The notes: generated by a model from the sequence alone, not told the origin. Shown: positions 25,935-34,515, counted from the stretch's first letter. The stretch: DNA of 64,000 nt from Lachnospiraceae bacterium (GCA_017437965.1 JAFRWN010000149.1:19220-83219); one strand, 5' to 3'. Translations and numbers: made by a program.

Positions 25935-27017
25935 CTATAAAATTTCATTCTTCGGCAGGAGAATACTCAACCCTTCATCATAAATCTTTGTTCCGCCGCA
26001 CTCCTGTATCAGCCTCTCCAAAGTATTTTCCCGGTCCGGATCATTTACGGATTCTTTGCCATCATCGGAAAGCATGATCATTATCATTTCATTCCTGTCA
26101 ACTATACGGATTTCAACGTTCTCTGCTTTTCTTGCTTTTTCTTCATCAATCAGTGTATCCATCAAAGATCTCATTTTGGGAGTACTTTCAATATTGCCGA
26201 TAATAATACAATTAACAGACATCCCTTCCTTTTCCAGCTGTAACAGCCTGTTATCCATGAAATCTTTCAGGCTTCCCGGACCGGACAATGACTTTTTTCT
26301 GTCATGTATCTTCTCTTTGATTTCCGAATTTTCCTTTTTGATCAATCCGTTTACATACCTGTTATACATCAGATTGCCGACAAAGACGGTTGCCATAATA
26401 ATCAAAAAAGTGATTCTCATGGTAAAATCCATGATTTTGTCAGCCAGACCGGCATCCTTATAATTGTCCTTCGTTAACAGTCCGACCTTATATAAGCCGT
26501 TGATGAGCCCCATGCCGATAATAAAAGCCGTCACGACCGTATATACTTTTTTATGCTCCGGGCTCCATCTCTTAACTATCGGTCTGAAAATAAGTATTAG
26601 CACAAAAAGACATAATATCAGAATCATATTATAATAAATTCCGAAGCCAAGGCTGTCGCTGCATCTTGTCATCTGAAACTCTTTTTCTTCATCCGCAAAC
26701 AGTTTCAGCGGCGTTCTGATATATGTAACAGCATTGACCCCAAGCTGATAAATCAGTCTTATCAGAAGATTTCTCCATATATCACCGGAGCAGTAAACCG
26801 CAACTGGAGTAATCATTATTATATACTCCACCAGCGATACGATGAGCATATATTCCTTATAATTTGCCATTATAAAAATCAATGACAATAAAAATACAAT
26901 CGGAATAACCGACAGATTCCATGCTCCTTTTTTACGCTTCGGCATAACAAAAAGAATGAAGCTGCTTGAAATCAGGCTGTTGGCAAACGCAATAAGCGTC
27001 ATAGTCAATATCATCAT
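25935..27017 (-). CDS. Membrane sensor with degenerate GHKL-like tail (copy A)
   Basis: A 360-residue protein with about six membrane helices in the first 230 residues, then a charged coiled segment, then an 85-residue tail. The tail reads like a relic GHKL domain: LMDTLIDEEKARKAENVEIRIVD takes the place of the N-box, and IMIMLSDDG that of a G1-like region, with no glycine-rich box. I infer it does not bind ATP normally. It is clearly paralogous to 27039-28115: both share WSPEHKK, NGLxKKEN and a terminal LLPKNEI-type end. It overlaps functionally with the minimal kinase 18 nt downstream. AAGGA precedes the ATG by 9 nt. Confidence 0.75.
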   Translation of the reverse strand: MMILTMTLIAFANSLISSSFILFVMPKRKKGAWNLSVIPIVFLLSLIFIMANYKEYMLIVSLVEYIIMITPVAVYCSGDIWRNLLIRLIYQLGVNAVTYIRTPLKLFADEEKEFQMTRCSDSLGFGIYYNMILILCLFVLILIFRPIVKRWSPEHKKVYTVVTAFIIGMGLINGLYKVGLLTKDNYKDAGLADKIMDFTMRITFLIIMATVFVGNLMYNRYVNGLIKKENSEIKEKIHDRKKSLSGPGSLKDFMDNRLLQLEKEGMSVNCIIIGNIESTPKMRSLMDTLIDEEKARKAENVEIRIVDRNEMIMIMLSDDGKESVNDPDRENTLERLIQECGGTKIYDEGLSILLPKNEIL

Positions 27018-27038
27018 GTTTACAAATCCTTAGCCATG

Positions 27039-28115
27039 TTACATTATTTCGCTCTTTGGCACAAGAAGGCTCATCCCTTCATCAAAATCTTCGATTCCGC
27101 CCAGCTCACGAACACTTTCCACCAACAAGGCGTATATTTCATCATTAAAATCTTCTGTATTATCGGAAAGCATTATCATCACCATATCACTTTTGTCAAT
27201 GATTTTCAAATCGACATTTTCGGCTTTTTTCTTTCTTTCGCAGTCAAAAATCAATTCAAGCAATTTTTTCAACCTGTCAGAGCAGTTGATGATTCCGACA
27301 ACCGTACAATTCAAAGCGACAAATTCTTTTTCGAGTTTTTGTGCCATATCCTCCAAATAGTTATTCAGGGTACTTTCTGTAGATAAAGATTTTTTCTTTT
27401 TATCAATTTCACCCTTTAACAGAGTGTTTTCTTTTTTCATAAGTCCGTTTACCCACCGGTTATATAACAAATTGCCGACAAAAATCGTAATTACCGAAAT
27501 TGCCATGCTTATTTTATATGCGAGCATAATCATGGTGCCTGAGGTTCCCTCTTTTTCATAATTTTCACTCGTAAGGAACGTAACTCTGTTCAGCCCGTTG
27601 ATAAGACCCATCAGGCATACAAAACCGGCAATAAAGGTATATATTTTCTTATGCTCCGGGCTCCACCTTTTTACTATGGCCCTGAGAATCGGTGCAACAA
27701 CCAGAATACCGAACGCCATGACAAAAATAAACGAAACGCAAAAGCCTATGCTTTCGGTTCTTCTTGTCATCACATATTGTCTTTCTTCTTCAACGTAAAT
27801 ATTCAGAGGAGTTCTTACAGATATGACGAAGTTGGTTGCTAATTCATATATCATTCTTATAATGATATTTCTCCAGAAATCCCCGGCACAATAAATCGCC
27901 AGGGGAGTAAAAATCGCTACATACTCCAAAATCATGATCAAGGGGATTTTATTATAAGTAACCGCCGTCAGATACAGAAATGACAGGACATAGGCCAGCG
28001 GAATAACGCTGAGATTCCATTTTCCTTTTTTTCGTGCCGGCATAATTATCAAAGTAAAACTTACTGTACTCAGACATTCGGCAAGTGCAAGCAATGCATT
28101 TGTTATTACCACCAT
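27039..28115 (-). CDS. Membrane sensor with degenerate GHKL-like tail (copy B)
   Basis: A 358-residue paralogue of the preceding gene with the same layout: about six membrane helices, the IVKRWSPEHKKIYTF loop, NRWVNGLMKKEN, then a tail (LLELIFDCERKKKAENVDLKIIDK, MVMIMLSDN, SLLVPKSEIM). The N-box Asn and G-box glycines needed for ATP binding are not recognisable. A duplicated pair followed by one catalytic kinase suggests two sensors, or a heteromeric sensor, sharing one output. GAGGA precedes the ATG by 7 nt. The gene starts only 24 nt after the RelE-like toxin gene. Confidence 0.75.
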   Translation of the reverse strand: MVVITNALLALAECLSTVSFTLIIMPARKKGKWNLSVIPLAYVLSFLYLTAVTYNKIPLIMILEYVAIFTPLAIYCAGDFWRNIIIRMIYELATNFVISVRTPLNIYVEEERQYVMTRRTESIGFCVSFIFVMAFGILVVAPILRAIVKRWSPEHKKIYTFIAGFVCLMGLINGLNRVTFLTSENYEKEGTSGTMIMLAYKISMAISVITIFVGNLLYNRWVNGLMKKENTLLKGEIDKKKKSLSTESTLNNYLEDMAQKLEKEFVALNCTVVGIINCSDRLKKLLELIFDCERKKKAENVDLKIIDKSDMVMIMLSDNTEDFNDEIYALLVESVRELGGIEDFDEGMSLLVPKSEIM

Positions 28116-28139
28116 GTCATTTTCCTCTACAGATTCTCT

Positions 28140-28463
28140 TTAATTCCAATACCTTTTTAACTCATCATAAAAGTTTTCACGTGTTCCCGCCATAATAACC
28201 ACAATCATTTGCGGTTCATCTTCGCCATTCACCTGAACAAATTCAATCATATATGCCAGTTCATAGTTGATTTTGTTATAGTAAATATCATAACCTCTGA
28301 TTCCTGACAAATCACCAGTTTTTTCTTCACCCAGAAATGGATTCGCAAGAATATCATCAATTGCTTTTTGATACATTGCTTTCAGTTTTTTATCTTTAAG
28401 TTTTTTTATGAATTTTGAAGCAGCTGGCATAAATCGAAGATTATCCCTAGTCAATTCCGCCAT
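28140..28463 (-). CDS. RelE/ParE-family toxin
   Basis: A 107-residue toxin-like protein. It has the helical start (AASKFIKKLKDKKLKAMYQKAIDDILANPF), the G-DLSGIRGYDIYYN strand region, and strands ending in VVIMAGTRENFYDELKRYW, matching RelE/ParE fold order. It follows its antitoxin by 2 nt. The sensor operon begins 24 nt later with no visible terminator, so transcripts may continue into it. Target (ribosome or gyrase) cannot be told from sequence alone. Confidence 0.8.
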   Translation of the reverse strand: MAELTRDNLRFMPAASKFIKKLKDKKLKAMYQKAIDDILANPFLGEEKTGDLSGIRGYDIYYNKINYELAYMIEFVQVNGEDEPQMIVVIMAGTRENFYDELKRYWN

Positions 28464-28465
28464 AC

Positions 28466-28831
28466 CTATTCCTCCGTTCCGAACACATCATCATAAGAAG
28501 AATATTTGCCGTTGCCCTTTGCTATTTTTTTAGCTTGTTCCAACATTGCTTCTACAGCAGGTCTGACTTTGGCCTGTCTTTCTTTAAACTCATTTAGCAA
28601 TTCCTGTCCTGAAAAGCCTTCCGCAATCAATTCCGACAATATCTGTTCTGCAAATTCGCCACTTGAAACATGAGCCATCGGTTGAATTATGAGGAATCCA
28701 TCCCCCAAAATACACATTGCATCCTTATCAAAGCCCAGTTCCGTGTAATATTTCTGTGGGATTGTAAACTGGCGTTTCGATGTTATTGATACCTTTTTCT
28801 GTTCAAGTACATTTGATGTTTTTGTAACCAT
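28466..28831 (-). CDS. AbrB-type antitoxin
   Basis: A 121-residue protein. Its N-terminal 50 residues form a SpoVT/AbrB swapped-hairpin DNA-binding domain (KKVSITSKRQFTIPQKYYTELGFDKDAMCILGDGFLIIQP). The acidic helical C-terminus (ELIAEGFSGQELLNEF and a tail ending YDDVFGTEE) probably binds the toxin. AAGGAGGT sits 6 nt before the ATG. It has its own consensus promoter, which it likely represses. Confidence 0.85.
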   Translation of the reverse strand: MVTKTSNVLEQKKVSITSKRQFTIPQKYYTELGFDKDAMCILGDGFLIIQPMAHVSSGEFAEQILSELIAEGFSGQELLNEFKERQAKVRPAVEAMLEQAKKIAKGNGKYSSYDDVFGTEE

Positions 28832-28873
28832 ATCACTACCTCCTTGAATCCTTGTTTCATTGTTTCCTTGTTT

Positions 28874-28902
28874 ATTATATCATACCAACAATAATAACGC
28901 AA
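28874..28902 (-). promoter_or_regulatory. Promoter of the AbrB/RelE-type pair
   Basis: On the minus strand TTGCGT (28897-28902), a 17-nt spacer and TATAAT (28874-28879) preceded by TG-A (extended -10). Confidence 0.8.
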
Positions 28903-28931
28903 GCATTTGCAGAAATATTTATAGGCCAAAC

Positions 28932-28962
28932 AAAAAGAGAGGAGATTTTCTGTTCTCCTCCC
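28932..28962 (-). terminator. Terminator of htpG
   Basis: On the minus strand GGGAGGAGA (28954-28962) pairs with TCTCCTCTC (28937-28945) across an 8-nt loop, followed by five T. It lies 12 nt after the htpG stop. Confidence 0.85.
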
Positions 28963-28974
28963 TTTTTTCCTTTA

Positions 28975-31101
28975 TTATTTTGTTGCGAGCATGCTCATCA
29001 GCTTATTGCTTCTTTCCATGAATTTCTTCATTTCATCGGGCTTAAGCGGGTGGTTTGAAAGTCTTGCGAGGTCATAGACCTGCTCGCAGTAAAGTGAAGT
29101 GTTCTTTGCCTTCGGATGAGCGATTATGCTCTTTACAAGCTCGTTGTTTGCGTTAAGAACAAGGGTTTCGGGTGCGGCATACATATCATCCATGCCTGCC
29201 ATACCGTACATCTTCATCATATCCTGCATTCTTCTGCCCTCTTCTGAAAGGGTAACGACTGCGGAAATGTCAGCATTCTTGAGCTTTTCAACCTTGATTT
29301 CGAGCTTGTCATTGTTGAGAGCCTTCTTGAATACCTCGGTTACTTCCTTAACTTCATCCTCACTAAGCTCGCCTTCCTCTTTAAGTGCTTCGGAAAGATC
29401 TGCATCTATGCGGACAAACTTAACATCTTTGTTGTCATTCTCGAGCATCTGGATGAAGGGGTTGTCGATATTATGGGTAAGGATGACTGCGTCAAGCTTC
29501 TGTTCCTTGAACATATCGATATACTGAGCCTGCTGCTTTGCATCCGTAACATAGAAGACTGTCTTCTTCTCAGGCTCTTTCTTGTCGTCTGACTTGGTCT
29601 CGGTTTTCTCTTCCGCTTTGGTCTCAGCAGTATCCTCGGCCTTTTCTTCAGTCTTAGCCTCGGTACTATCCTCAGTCTTAACCTCTTCGGTGCTTTCCTG
29701 CTTAGCCTCTCCGACTTCTTCGCTCTTAGCTTCGGTGCTTTTTTCTGCCTTTTCCTCTCCGAGCTTTCCGCCCTTCTCAAGATATTCCTTAAGGGTCAGA
29801 TACTTGTTCTCAAGGTCCTTATAAACGATGAAATCCTTCATCTTTTCCTTGAATTTCTCGTCCTTTAAGCAGCCGAATTTGATGAAGGGAGCGATATCGT
29901 CCCAGTATTTCTCATAGTTCTCACGGTCAACCTTGCACATGCCGGAGAGCTTATCAGCAACCTTCTTGGTGATATAATCGGAAATTTTCTTTACGAAACC
30001 GTCGTTCTGCAGAGCCGAACGTGAAACGTTAAGCGGAAGGTCGGGGCAGTCGATAACACCCTTAAGGAGCATCAGGAATTCAGGTATAACCTCTTTGATA
30101 TTATCTGCAATGAAGACCTGGTTATTGTAGAGCTTGATGGTGCCCTCAATGGTCTCATATTCCATGTTGATCTTCGGGAAGTAAAGTATACCCTTAAGGT
30201 TGAAGGGATAATCCATGTTAAGATGAATCCAGAACAGTGGCTCCTTATAGTCATGAAATACCTTGCGGTAGAACTCTTTATAGTCCTCTTCCTTGCACTC
30301 GTTGGGATGCTTGTTCCAGAGAGGATTGGTATCGTTTACAGGCTTCGGAGCGGCCTTCTTCTCTTCCTTCTTGTCGCTTTCCTTGGCCTTTCCGTCCTCG
30401 CCCACCTCGGCATCGATAACTTCGCCGTCGGTCTTTTTCTCTTCCTCATCCTCTTCGAAATCCTCTGTATCAAACTGAGGCTCGCCAAGGAAAATCTCAA
30501 CCGGCATGAATGAGCAGTACTTCTCAAGTACTTCTTTTACGCGGTATTCATTCGAGAACTCATAGGAATCATCGGCAAGATAAAGGGTAACGGTTGTACC
30601 GCGCTCCTCCTTCTCACCCTCGCTCATTTCAAATTCCATACCGCCCTCGGACTCCCAATGAACCGGAGCAGAACCTTCCTTATATGAAAGGGTATCGATA
30701 GTAACCTTATGGGCTACCATGAATGCAGAGTAGAAACCGAGACCGAAATGTCCGATGATCTGGTCCGAGTTTGCCTTGTCCTTATACTTGTCAAGAAATT
30801 CGGTAGCACCCGAAAAAGCGATGTCATTGATATATTTCTTTACTTCGTCGGCGGTCATTCCGATACCGTTATCGGTAAATGAAATGGTCTTCTCGTCCGA
30901 ATCGAGCTTGATAGAAATTGCAAATTTGTCATTGTCACCGAGGTCTGCCTCGCCTATCATTGAAAGCTTCTTTAATTTGGTGATCGCATCACAGCCGTTA
31001 GATACAAGCTCTCTTACAAAAATATCATGATCTGAATAAAGCCATTTCTTGATTATCGGGAATATGTTTTCCGAATTGATGGATAAATTTCCTTTTTCCA
31101 T
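28975..31101 (-). CDS. htpG: Hsp90-family chaperone HtpG with charged linkers
   Basis: A 708-residue Hsp90. The N-terminal GHKL ATPase shows VRELVSNGCDAITKL, FTDNGIGMT and GHFGLGFYSAFMV. The middle domain has NVSRSALQNDGFVKKI, and a C-terminal dimerisation domain follows. It is longer than typical bacterial HtpG (about 625) because of two acidic, Lys/Glu/Thr-rich insertions: one after FLGEPQFDTEDFEEDEEEKK (about residues 225-270) and a longer one after LGEEKAEKSTEAK (about 470-530). The first sits where eukaryotic Hsp90 has its charged linker. ATG 31101 is chosen because GAAGG lies upstream and the family begins there. A promoter and a perfect CIRCE element precede it, implying HrcA control. 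Confidence 0.96.
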   Translation of the reverse strand: MEKGNLSINSENIFPIIKKWLYSDHDIFVRELVSNGCDAITKLKKLSMIGEADLGDNDKFAISIKLDSDEKTISFTDNGIGMTADEVKKYINDIAFSGATEFLDKYKDKANSDQIIGHFGLGFYSAFMVAHKVTIDTLSYKEGSAPVHWESEGGMEFEMSEGEKEERGTTVTLYLADDSYEFSNEYRVKEVLEKYCSFMPVEIFLGEPQFDTEDFEEDEEEKKTDGEVIDAEVGEDGKAKESDKKEEKKAAPKPVNDTNPLWNKHPNECKEEDYKEFYRKVFHDYKEPLFWIHLNMDYPFNLKGILYFPKINMEYETIEGTIKLYNNQVFIADNIKEVIPEFLMLLKGVIDCPDLPLNVSRSALQNDGFVKKISDYITKKVADKLSGMCKVDRENYEKYWDDIAPFIKFGCLKDEKFKEKMKDFIVYKDLENKYLTLKEYLEKGGKLGEEKAEKSTEAKSEEVGEAKQESTEEVKTEDSTEAKTEEKAEDTAETKAEEKTETKSDDKKEPEKKTVFYVTDAKQQAQYIDMFKEQKLDAVILTHNIDNPFIQMLENDNKDVKFVRIDADLSEALKEEGELSEDEVKEVTEVFKKALNNDKLEIKVEKLKNADISAVVTLSEEGRRMQDMMKMYGMAGMDDMYAAPETLVLNANNELVKSIIAHPKAKNTSLYCEQVYDLARLSNHPLKPDEMKKFMERSNKLMSMLATK

Positions 31102-31175
31102 AGTATTTTGCCTTCTTTCTCTCTTATTTATTTTATTTACGGCCTTTTGAGGCTTATTTTTATCGTACATTGCAT

Positions 31176-31204
31176 ATATTACCCCAAATCACTCCAAAAG
31201 TCAA
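31176..31204 (-). promoter_or_regulatory. Sigma-A promoter of htpG
   Basis: On the minus strand TTGACT (31199-31204), a 17-nt spacer and TAATAT (31176-31181). The start point is near 31169, giving a leader of about 70 nt. Confidence 0.85.
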
Positions 31205-31212
31205 GAAAAAAA

Positions 31213-31239
31213 TTAGCACTCATTTATTGTGAGTGCTAA
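31213..31239. promoter_or_regulatory. CIRCE element (HrcA operator), also terminator-like
   Basis: TTAGCACTC, 9 nt, GAGTGCTAA: a perfect match to the CIRCE consensus. It lies 8 nt upstream of the htpG -35. On the minus strand the same hairpin is followed by a run of T residues and begins 11 nt after the stop of the upstream gene, so it may also end that transcript. Confidence 0.93.
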
Positions 31240-31250
31240 TAATTATTTTT

Positions 31251-33065
31251 CTATCTCTTAACTACTGCGTGTTTCCCTCTGAATGCAATTCCGGTCTTAT
31301 TAATAGTGGAAACCTCAAACTTTTTCATTTCGGTTTCATATTTCTTTTCATCTATCTGTGTAATAGCTTCACAGGCAAGCTTTTCAAGGCTCTCCTTGTC
31401 ATCTTTTGAATGCTTAAACTCAAAAATGAATCCGGGATCAGTCTTTTTCTTAGGAATCAGCGCAACATCAAACCGGCCATATCCGGACTCAGAATTGGAC
31501 TTAACTATATACTGATTGCTCAGGACTGCCAAAAGTCCAAGCATCATCCCATGATAAAATCCCTCATTCGTTCCATCAAAACTGGATATCATTGACAGCA
31601 TGAACTCTTCAAGCAATTTTTGCAGTCTCATTTCGTCTGAGCTGAATATTGCCTGCTGTATGGAAATCGCCATGCTCATTCTCCCTGTCTTACTAAGAAC
31701 CTCACGTTCAAAAACAAATGTTATCTCTTTGTTCGGAATAGCAAGATCACACATATAATTTCCGTCATTACGAGGATAAGCCTTTGACACTTTTAAATAT
31801 CCGGCAACCAGGAGGAAACTGTATATGCTATAAGGATTATCCCCTATTTCCGGATAAATAACTCCGGTGTCAATATAGGATGTAACAGTCTCATTGCTCA
31901 TCAATTTGTATAGATCCTTGCTTATGTCTTCTCCTGCAGTTGCCACTATTTCCCCTATTACATCATTACTTCCAGTCGCCTGCCAGAACGCCTTTGGAAA
32001 GCACCCCTCTGCAACATAATTAATCACTGACCAGGGATTGAATATTTCGGTATCGCCGAAAAGATAACCATCATACCACTCACATATTTCATCATACTTT
32101 TCTTCACAGCCATAGTAACTAAGCAGTTCAAGAACTTCTTCTTTGGTAAAACCGAAATAACGGCTGTATTGTCTGTCAAGAACGGAATTTACCGTCATGT
32201 TATTCAGACCACTGAATATGCTCTCTTTGGCCACCCGGAGTATTCCTGTCAAAAAGCCATAGGCAAGATGCGGATTATCTTTCAACCCTCCCGAAAAGAA
32301 GTTCCTCATAAATTCGATGACTTCCCTGTAAAAGCCTCGACTATGCCCCTGCTGAATCGGTGTATCATATTCATCGACTATTATAATTACTTCCTTCCCA
32401 TAATGTATATGAAGCAGTTCCGACAGAATCTGTAGCGACAACTGATAATCAGTAGCCTTACCTGTCTCTCCTGCAAATTCGGCAAATTGTTTCTTTTCGT
32501 ATTTATTTAGTTTATCACTATTCTCAAGTTCAATGTGACGACGGAATTCATATGATATCAATTTGGTAAGCATTGCATAGGTTTCCTGCCATGATTCACA
32601 TTTTACATCCTTAAACGAGAGAAATATAACCGGATACTTTCCAAAATGCTCATTATAAATCTTTTCGCATTTTGAAATCTTTTTATCCTTAAAATATGCC
32701 GAATTATCTTCCGGTGTTTTTTCAAAAAACACTCGTAGCATATCCATATTCAGCGTTTTTCCAAAACGCCTGGGACGTGTAAATAACGAAACCTTGGGCT
32801 TTCTATCCAAAAACTCCTTTATAAACATAGTTTTATCAACATAGTAATATTCGGAAGAAGCCTGTTTATAATCAGAAATACCAATAGGTAGCGGTTTTTT
32901 GTCATAACTAATGGTTCCTGAACCTGGCAACTTATCTTCAGGAATCAACCATCTATGACCTTCTTTTTTTACTCCGGCAATTTTTCCTTCTGCGCACAAT
33001 TGCTGCAGTCTTCTGGGAGACACATTCATTAGTCTGGCTGCGTCGGTAATTGAAATATATCCCAT
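31251..33065 (-). CDS. HTH-fused AAA-ATPase-like / PD-(D/E)XK nuclease-family protein
   Basis: A 604-residue protein. Residues 1-50 form a MerR/excisionase-type helix-turn-helix (ISITDAARLMNVSPRRLQQLC, then GHRWLIPEDKL). Next comes the AAA-ATPase-like domain common in gut Firmicutes and Bacteroidetes: LPIGISDYKQ, the P-loop-like FTRPRRFGKTLNMDML, and a Walker B IIIVDEYDTPIQQ. The C-terminal PD-(D/E)XK domain has YGRFDVALIPKK and FIFEFKHSK, keeping the Asp and the E-x-K. ATG 33065 follows GGAGG by 7 nt. Most relatives lack the DNA-binding domain. With the phased repeat array upstream of its promoter it is probably autoregulated. Biochemical function is unknown. Confidence 0.85.
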   Translation of the reverse strand: MGYISITDAARLMNVSPRRLQQLCAEGKIAGVKKEGHRWLIPEDKLPGSGTISYDKKPLPIGISDYKQASSEYYYVDKTMFIKEFLDRKPKVSLFTRPRRFGKTLNMDMLRVFFEKTPEDNSAYFKDKKISKCEKIYNEHFGKYPVIFLSFKDVKCESWQETYAMLTKLISYEFRRHIELENSDKLNKYEKKQFAEFAGETGKATDYQLSLQILSELLHIHYGKEVIIIVDEYDTPIQQGHSRGFYREVIEFMRNFFSGGLKDNPHLAYGFLTGILRVAKESIFSGLNNMTVNSVLDRQYSRYFGFTKEEVLELLSYYGCEEKYDEICEWYDGYLFGDTEIFNPWSVINYVAEGCFPKAFWQATGSNDVIGEIVATAGEDISKDLYKLMSNETVTSYIDTGVIYPEIGDNPYSIYSFLLVAGYLKVSKAYPRNDGNYMCDLAIPNKEITFVFEREVLSKTGRMSMAISIQQAIFSSDEMRLQKLLEEFMLSMISSFDGTNEGFYHGMMLGLLAVLSNQYIVKSNSESGYGRFDVALIPKKKTDPGFIFEFKHSKDDKESLEKLACEAITQIDEKKYETEMKKFEVSTINKTGIAFRGKHAVVKR

Positions 33066-33099
33066 GATGTTTCCTCCGTTTTGCAATATCCTTTTACTC

Positions 33100-33128
33100 A
33101 TTATACTGCGACTAACGAAATATTGCAA
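33100..33128 (-). promoter_or_regulatory. Promoter of the HTH-AAA-nuclease gene
   Basis: On the minus strand TTGCAA (33123-33128), a 17-nt spacer and TATAAT (33100-33105). The spacer contains an inverted copy of the repeat unit found upstream (CGAAAT at 33116-33121). Confidence 0.85.
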
Positions 33129-33133
33129 GAGAT

Positions 33134-33202
33134 ATTTCGCTTGTATTTCGTTAATTACGCGGTTATTTCGTTTATAGCGGTAGAGATTTCGTTTTGATTT
33201 CG
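33134..33202. repeat. Helically phased ATTTCG repeat array
   Basis: ATTTCG starts at 33134, 33145, 33165, 33186 and 33197. Degenerate copies lie at 33154 (ATTACG) and 33174 (ATAGCG), so a unit recurs every 9-12 bp, about one helical turn. The array ends 5 bp upstream of the -35, as expected for cooperative binding on one DNA face. The HTH domain of the gene downstream is the obvious candidate binder. Confidence 0.7.
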
Positions 33203-33209
33203 CAAATTT

Positions 33210-34439
33210 CTATGCTGTTGTATTAAAATAGTATACCGTTCCGTCAATTGCATCCACAAGTATTGATGGGCCATGGCCGCTTAATGCAGATCCCGGATTT
33301 TCACCCGGTTTCTTTTGTGCGAACAGCCATAAAGGCCGCATTTCCCATGTATCATCAGGGCCCAAATCCGCATGCACTTCTCCATGTTCATCATATACAG
33401 GGTCTAAAACATAGTAATATGCCAGGCCGGCATTGTAAATATTCTCAAGACCGATTGTGGCAATTTCCTTTTTGGCAAGCGAAAGCGCACTCTTCAGCGA
33501 AATTATTTTTTCGGTTTTTTCCTTTTCTTTAATATTCTTTGCACCTCCGTATCCGGTTGCATTAACTCCGCTGATTTTGTTTTTTTCATTGATTATCACT
33601 GTAAATGCATCACCACGGATAATCTTTTTTATCCTTTTGTTATCGTTAAGAACGAACTCTCCCACGGTATCTATCACGGTTCCGTTATATACCTTTGAAA
33701 TTACCATATAGTACTCAGGAGTATCATTTGAACTGTTTTCAGCCAGGGTAAGTTCACTCACTCTGTATTCAAACTGCTGGTTTTCCAGAACCGAATAATG
33801 CTGATTCACCCTTTCTTCCACTAATCCGACTGCTTCGGCCACCGACATATATCCTTCCGGAAGTTCACACCCTTCTTTCTCGGGTATCTTATCCACCCAG
33901 TTAAAATCATACCACTTTGAGCCATCAATAAATCTCGTCCAGCTGCATTTCTTACTTTCAAACATTATTTTGCCGCATCTTGTAAAGGAATATGCATAAG
34001 TCGGCTCAGTCTCATCATCTACATATAATATACTTTTCAGTTTCGGCAAAACTTTACCATTTTCATCCATGTGTTCATTTTCGATATGTAGCATTTCGAT
34101 ATTTTCCGTCTTTTCGTAATCATCCCACAGATTTTTTATACATTCCAGATCTGCCTGATAATCATTCATATACCGGCAGGATACCTCATATATTCCCAAG
34201 GTATTCCCTTCAGGCATCACAATCTTTTCCGGCAATTCGAAATCAAGATACTTATTTCCTTTTAACTCATCTGCCTCCTTACGAGCCTCATCAAGCGTAA
34301 CATATACAATTTCGGAATCTACCGATGACGGCTGCGTACCGGATTCTTCCGACGACGAAGTATTATCTTCAGTTTTTTCACATGAACAGACCAGAGTACC
34401 GATCATAAATATCATAACAACCAGAATAAACTTTTTCAT
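33210..34439 (-). CDS. Lipoprotein of unknown function
   Basis: A 409-residue exported lipoprotein with signal MKKFILVVMIFMIGTLVCSC (lipobox LVCSC) and a Ser/Glu-rich linker. The body is beta-rich, with repeated segments of the type TLDEARKEADEL, SVAEAVGLVEERVNQH and SLKSALSLAKKEI, each preceding a strand set. The end ILVDAIDGTVYYFN resembles the closing strand of PepSY-type domains, so it may contain three related repeats, but I do not assign a family. ATG 34439 follows AAGGA by 9 nt. It has a terminator from glmS just upstream, so it probably has its own promoter (not resolved). Confidence 0.7.
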   Translation of the reverse strand: MKKFILVVMIFMIGTLVCSCEKTEDNTSSSEESGTQPSSVDSEIVYVTLDEARKEADELKGNKYLDFELPEKIVMPEGNTLGIYEVSCRYMNDYQADLECIKNLWDDYEKTENIEMLHIENEHMDENGKVLPKLKSILYVDDETEPTYAYSFTRCGKIMFESKKCSWTRFIDGSKWYDFNWVDKIPEKEGCELPEGYMSVAEAVGLVEERVNQHYSVLENQQFEYRVSELTLAENSSNDTPEYYMVISKVYNGTVIDTVGEFVLNDNKRIKKIIRGDAFTVIINEKNKISGVNATGYGGAKNIKEKEKTEKIISLKSALSLAKKEIATIGLENIYNAGLAYYYVLDPVYDEHGEVHADLGPDDTWEMRPLWLFAQKKPGENPGSALSGHGPSILVDAIDGTVYYFNTTA

Positions 34440-34482
34440 AGACAATAATCCTTCCTCTTTAAACAATAATTATAATCCCATG

Positions 34483-34515
34483 AAAAACACACGCAGGCAA
34501 TACCCACGTGTGTTT
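34483..34515 (-). terminator. Terminator of glmS
   Basis: On the minus strand AAACACACG (34507-34515) pairs with CGTGTGTTT (34485-34493) over a 13-nt loop, and the T-run continues to 34483. It lies 28 nt after the glmS stop. Confidence 0.8.

Noticed and set aside
29126..30513. Several plus-strand ORFs opposite htpG
   Set aside because: Low-complexity Ser-rich translations caused by the acidic Lys/Glu codons of htpG on the other strand; no binding sites.
33134..33202. ATTTCG repeats as a plasmid-type replication origin
   Set aside because: No Rep gene or AT-rich/DnaA-box context; the position just upstream of a promoter and an HTH gene fits regulation better.
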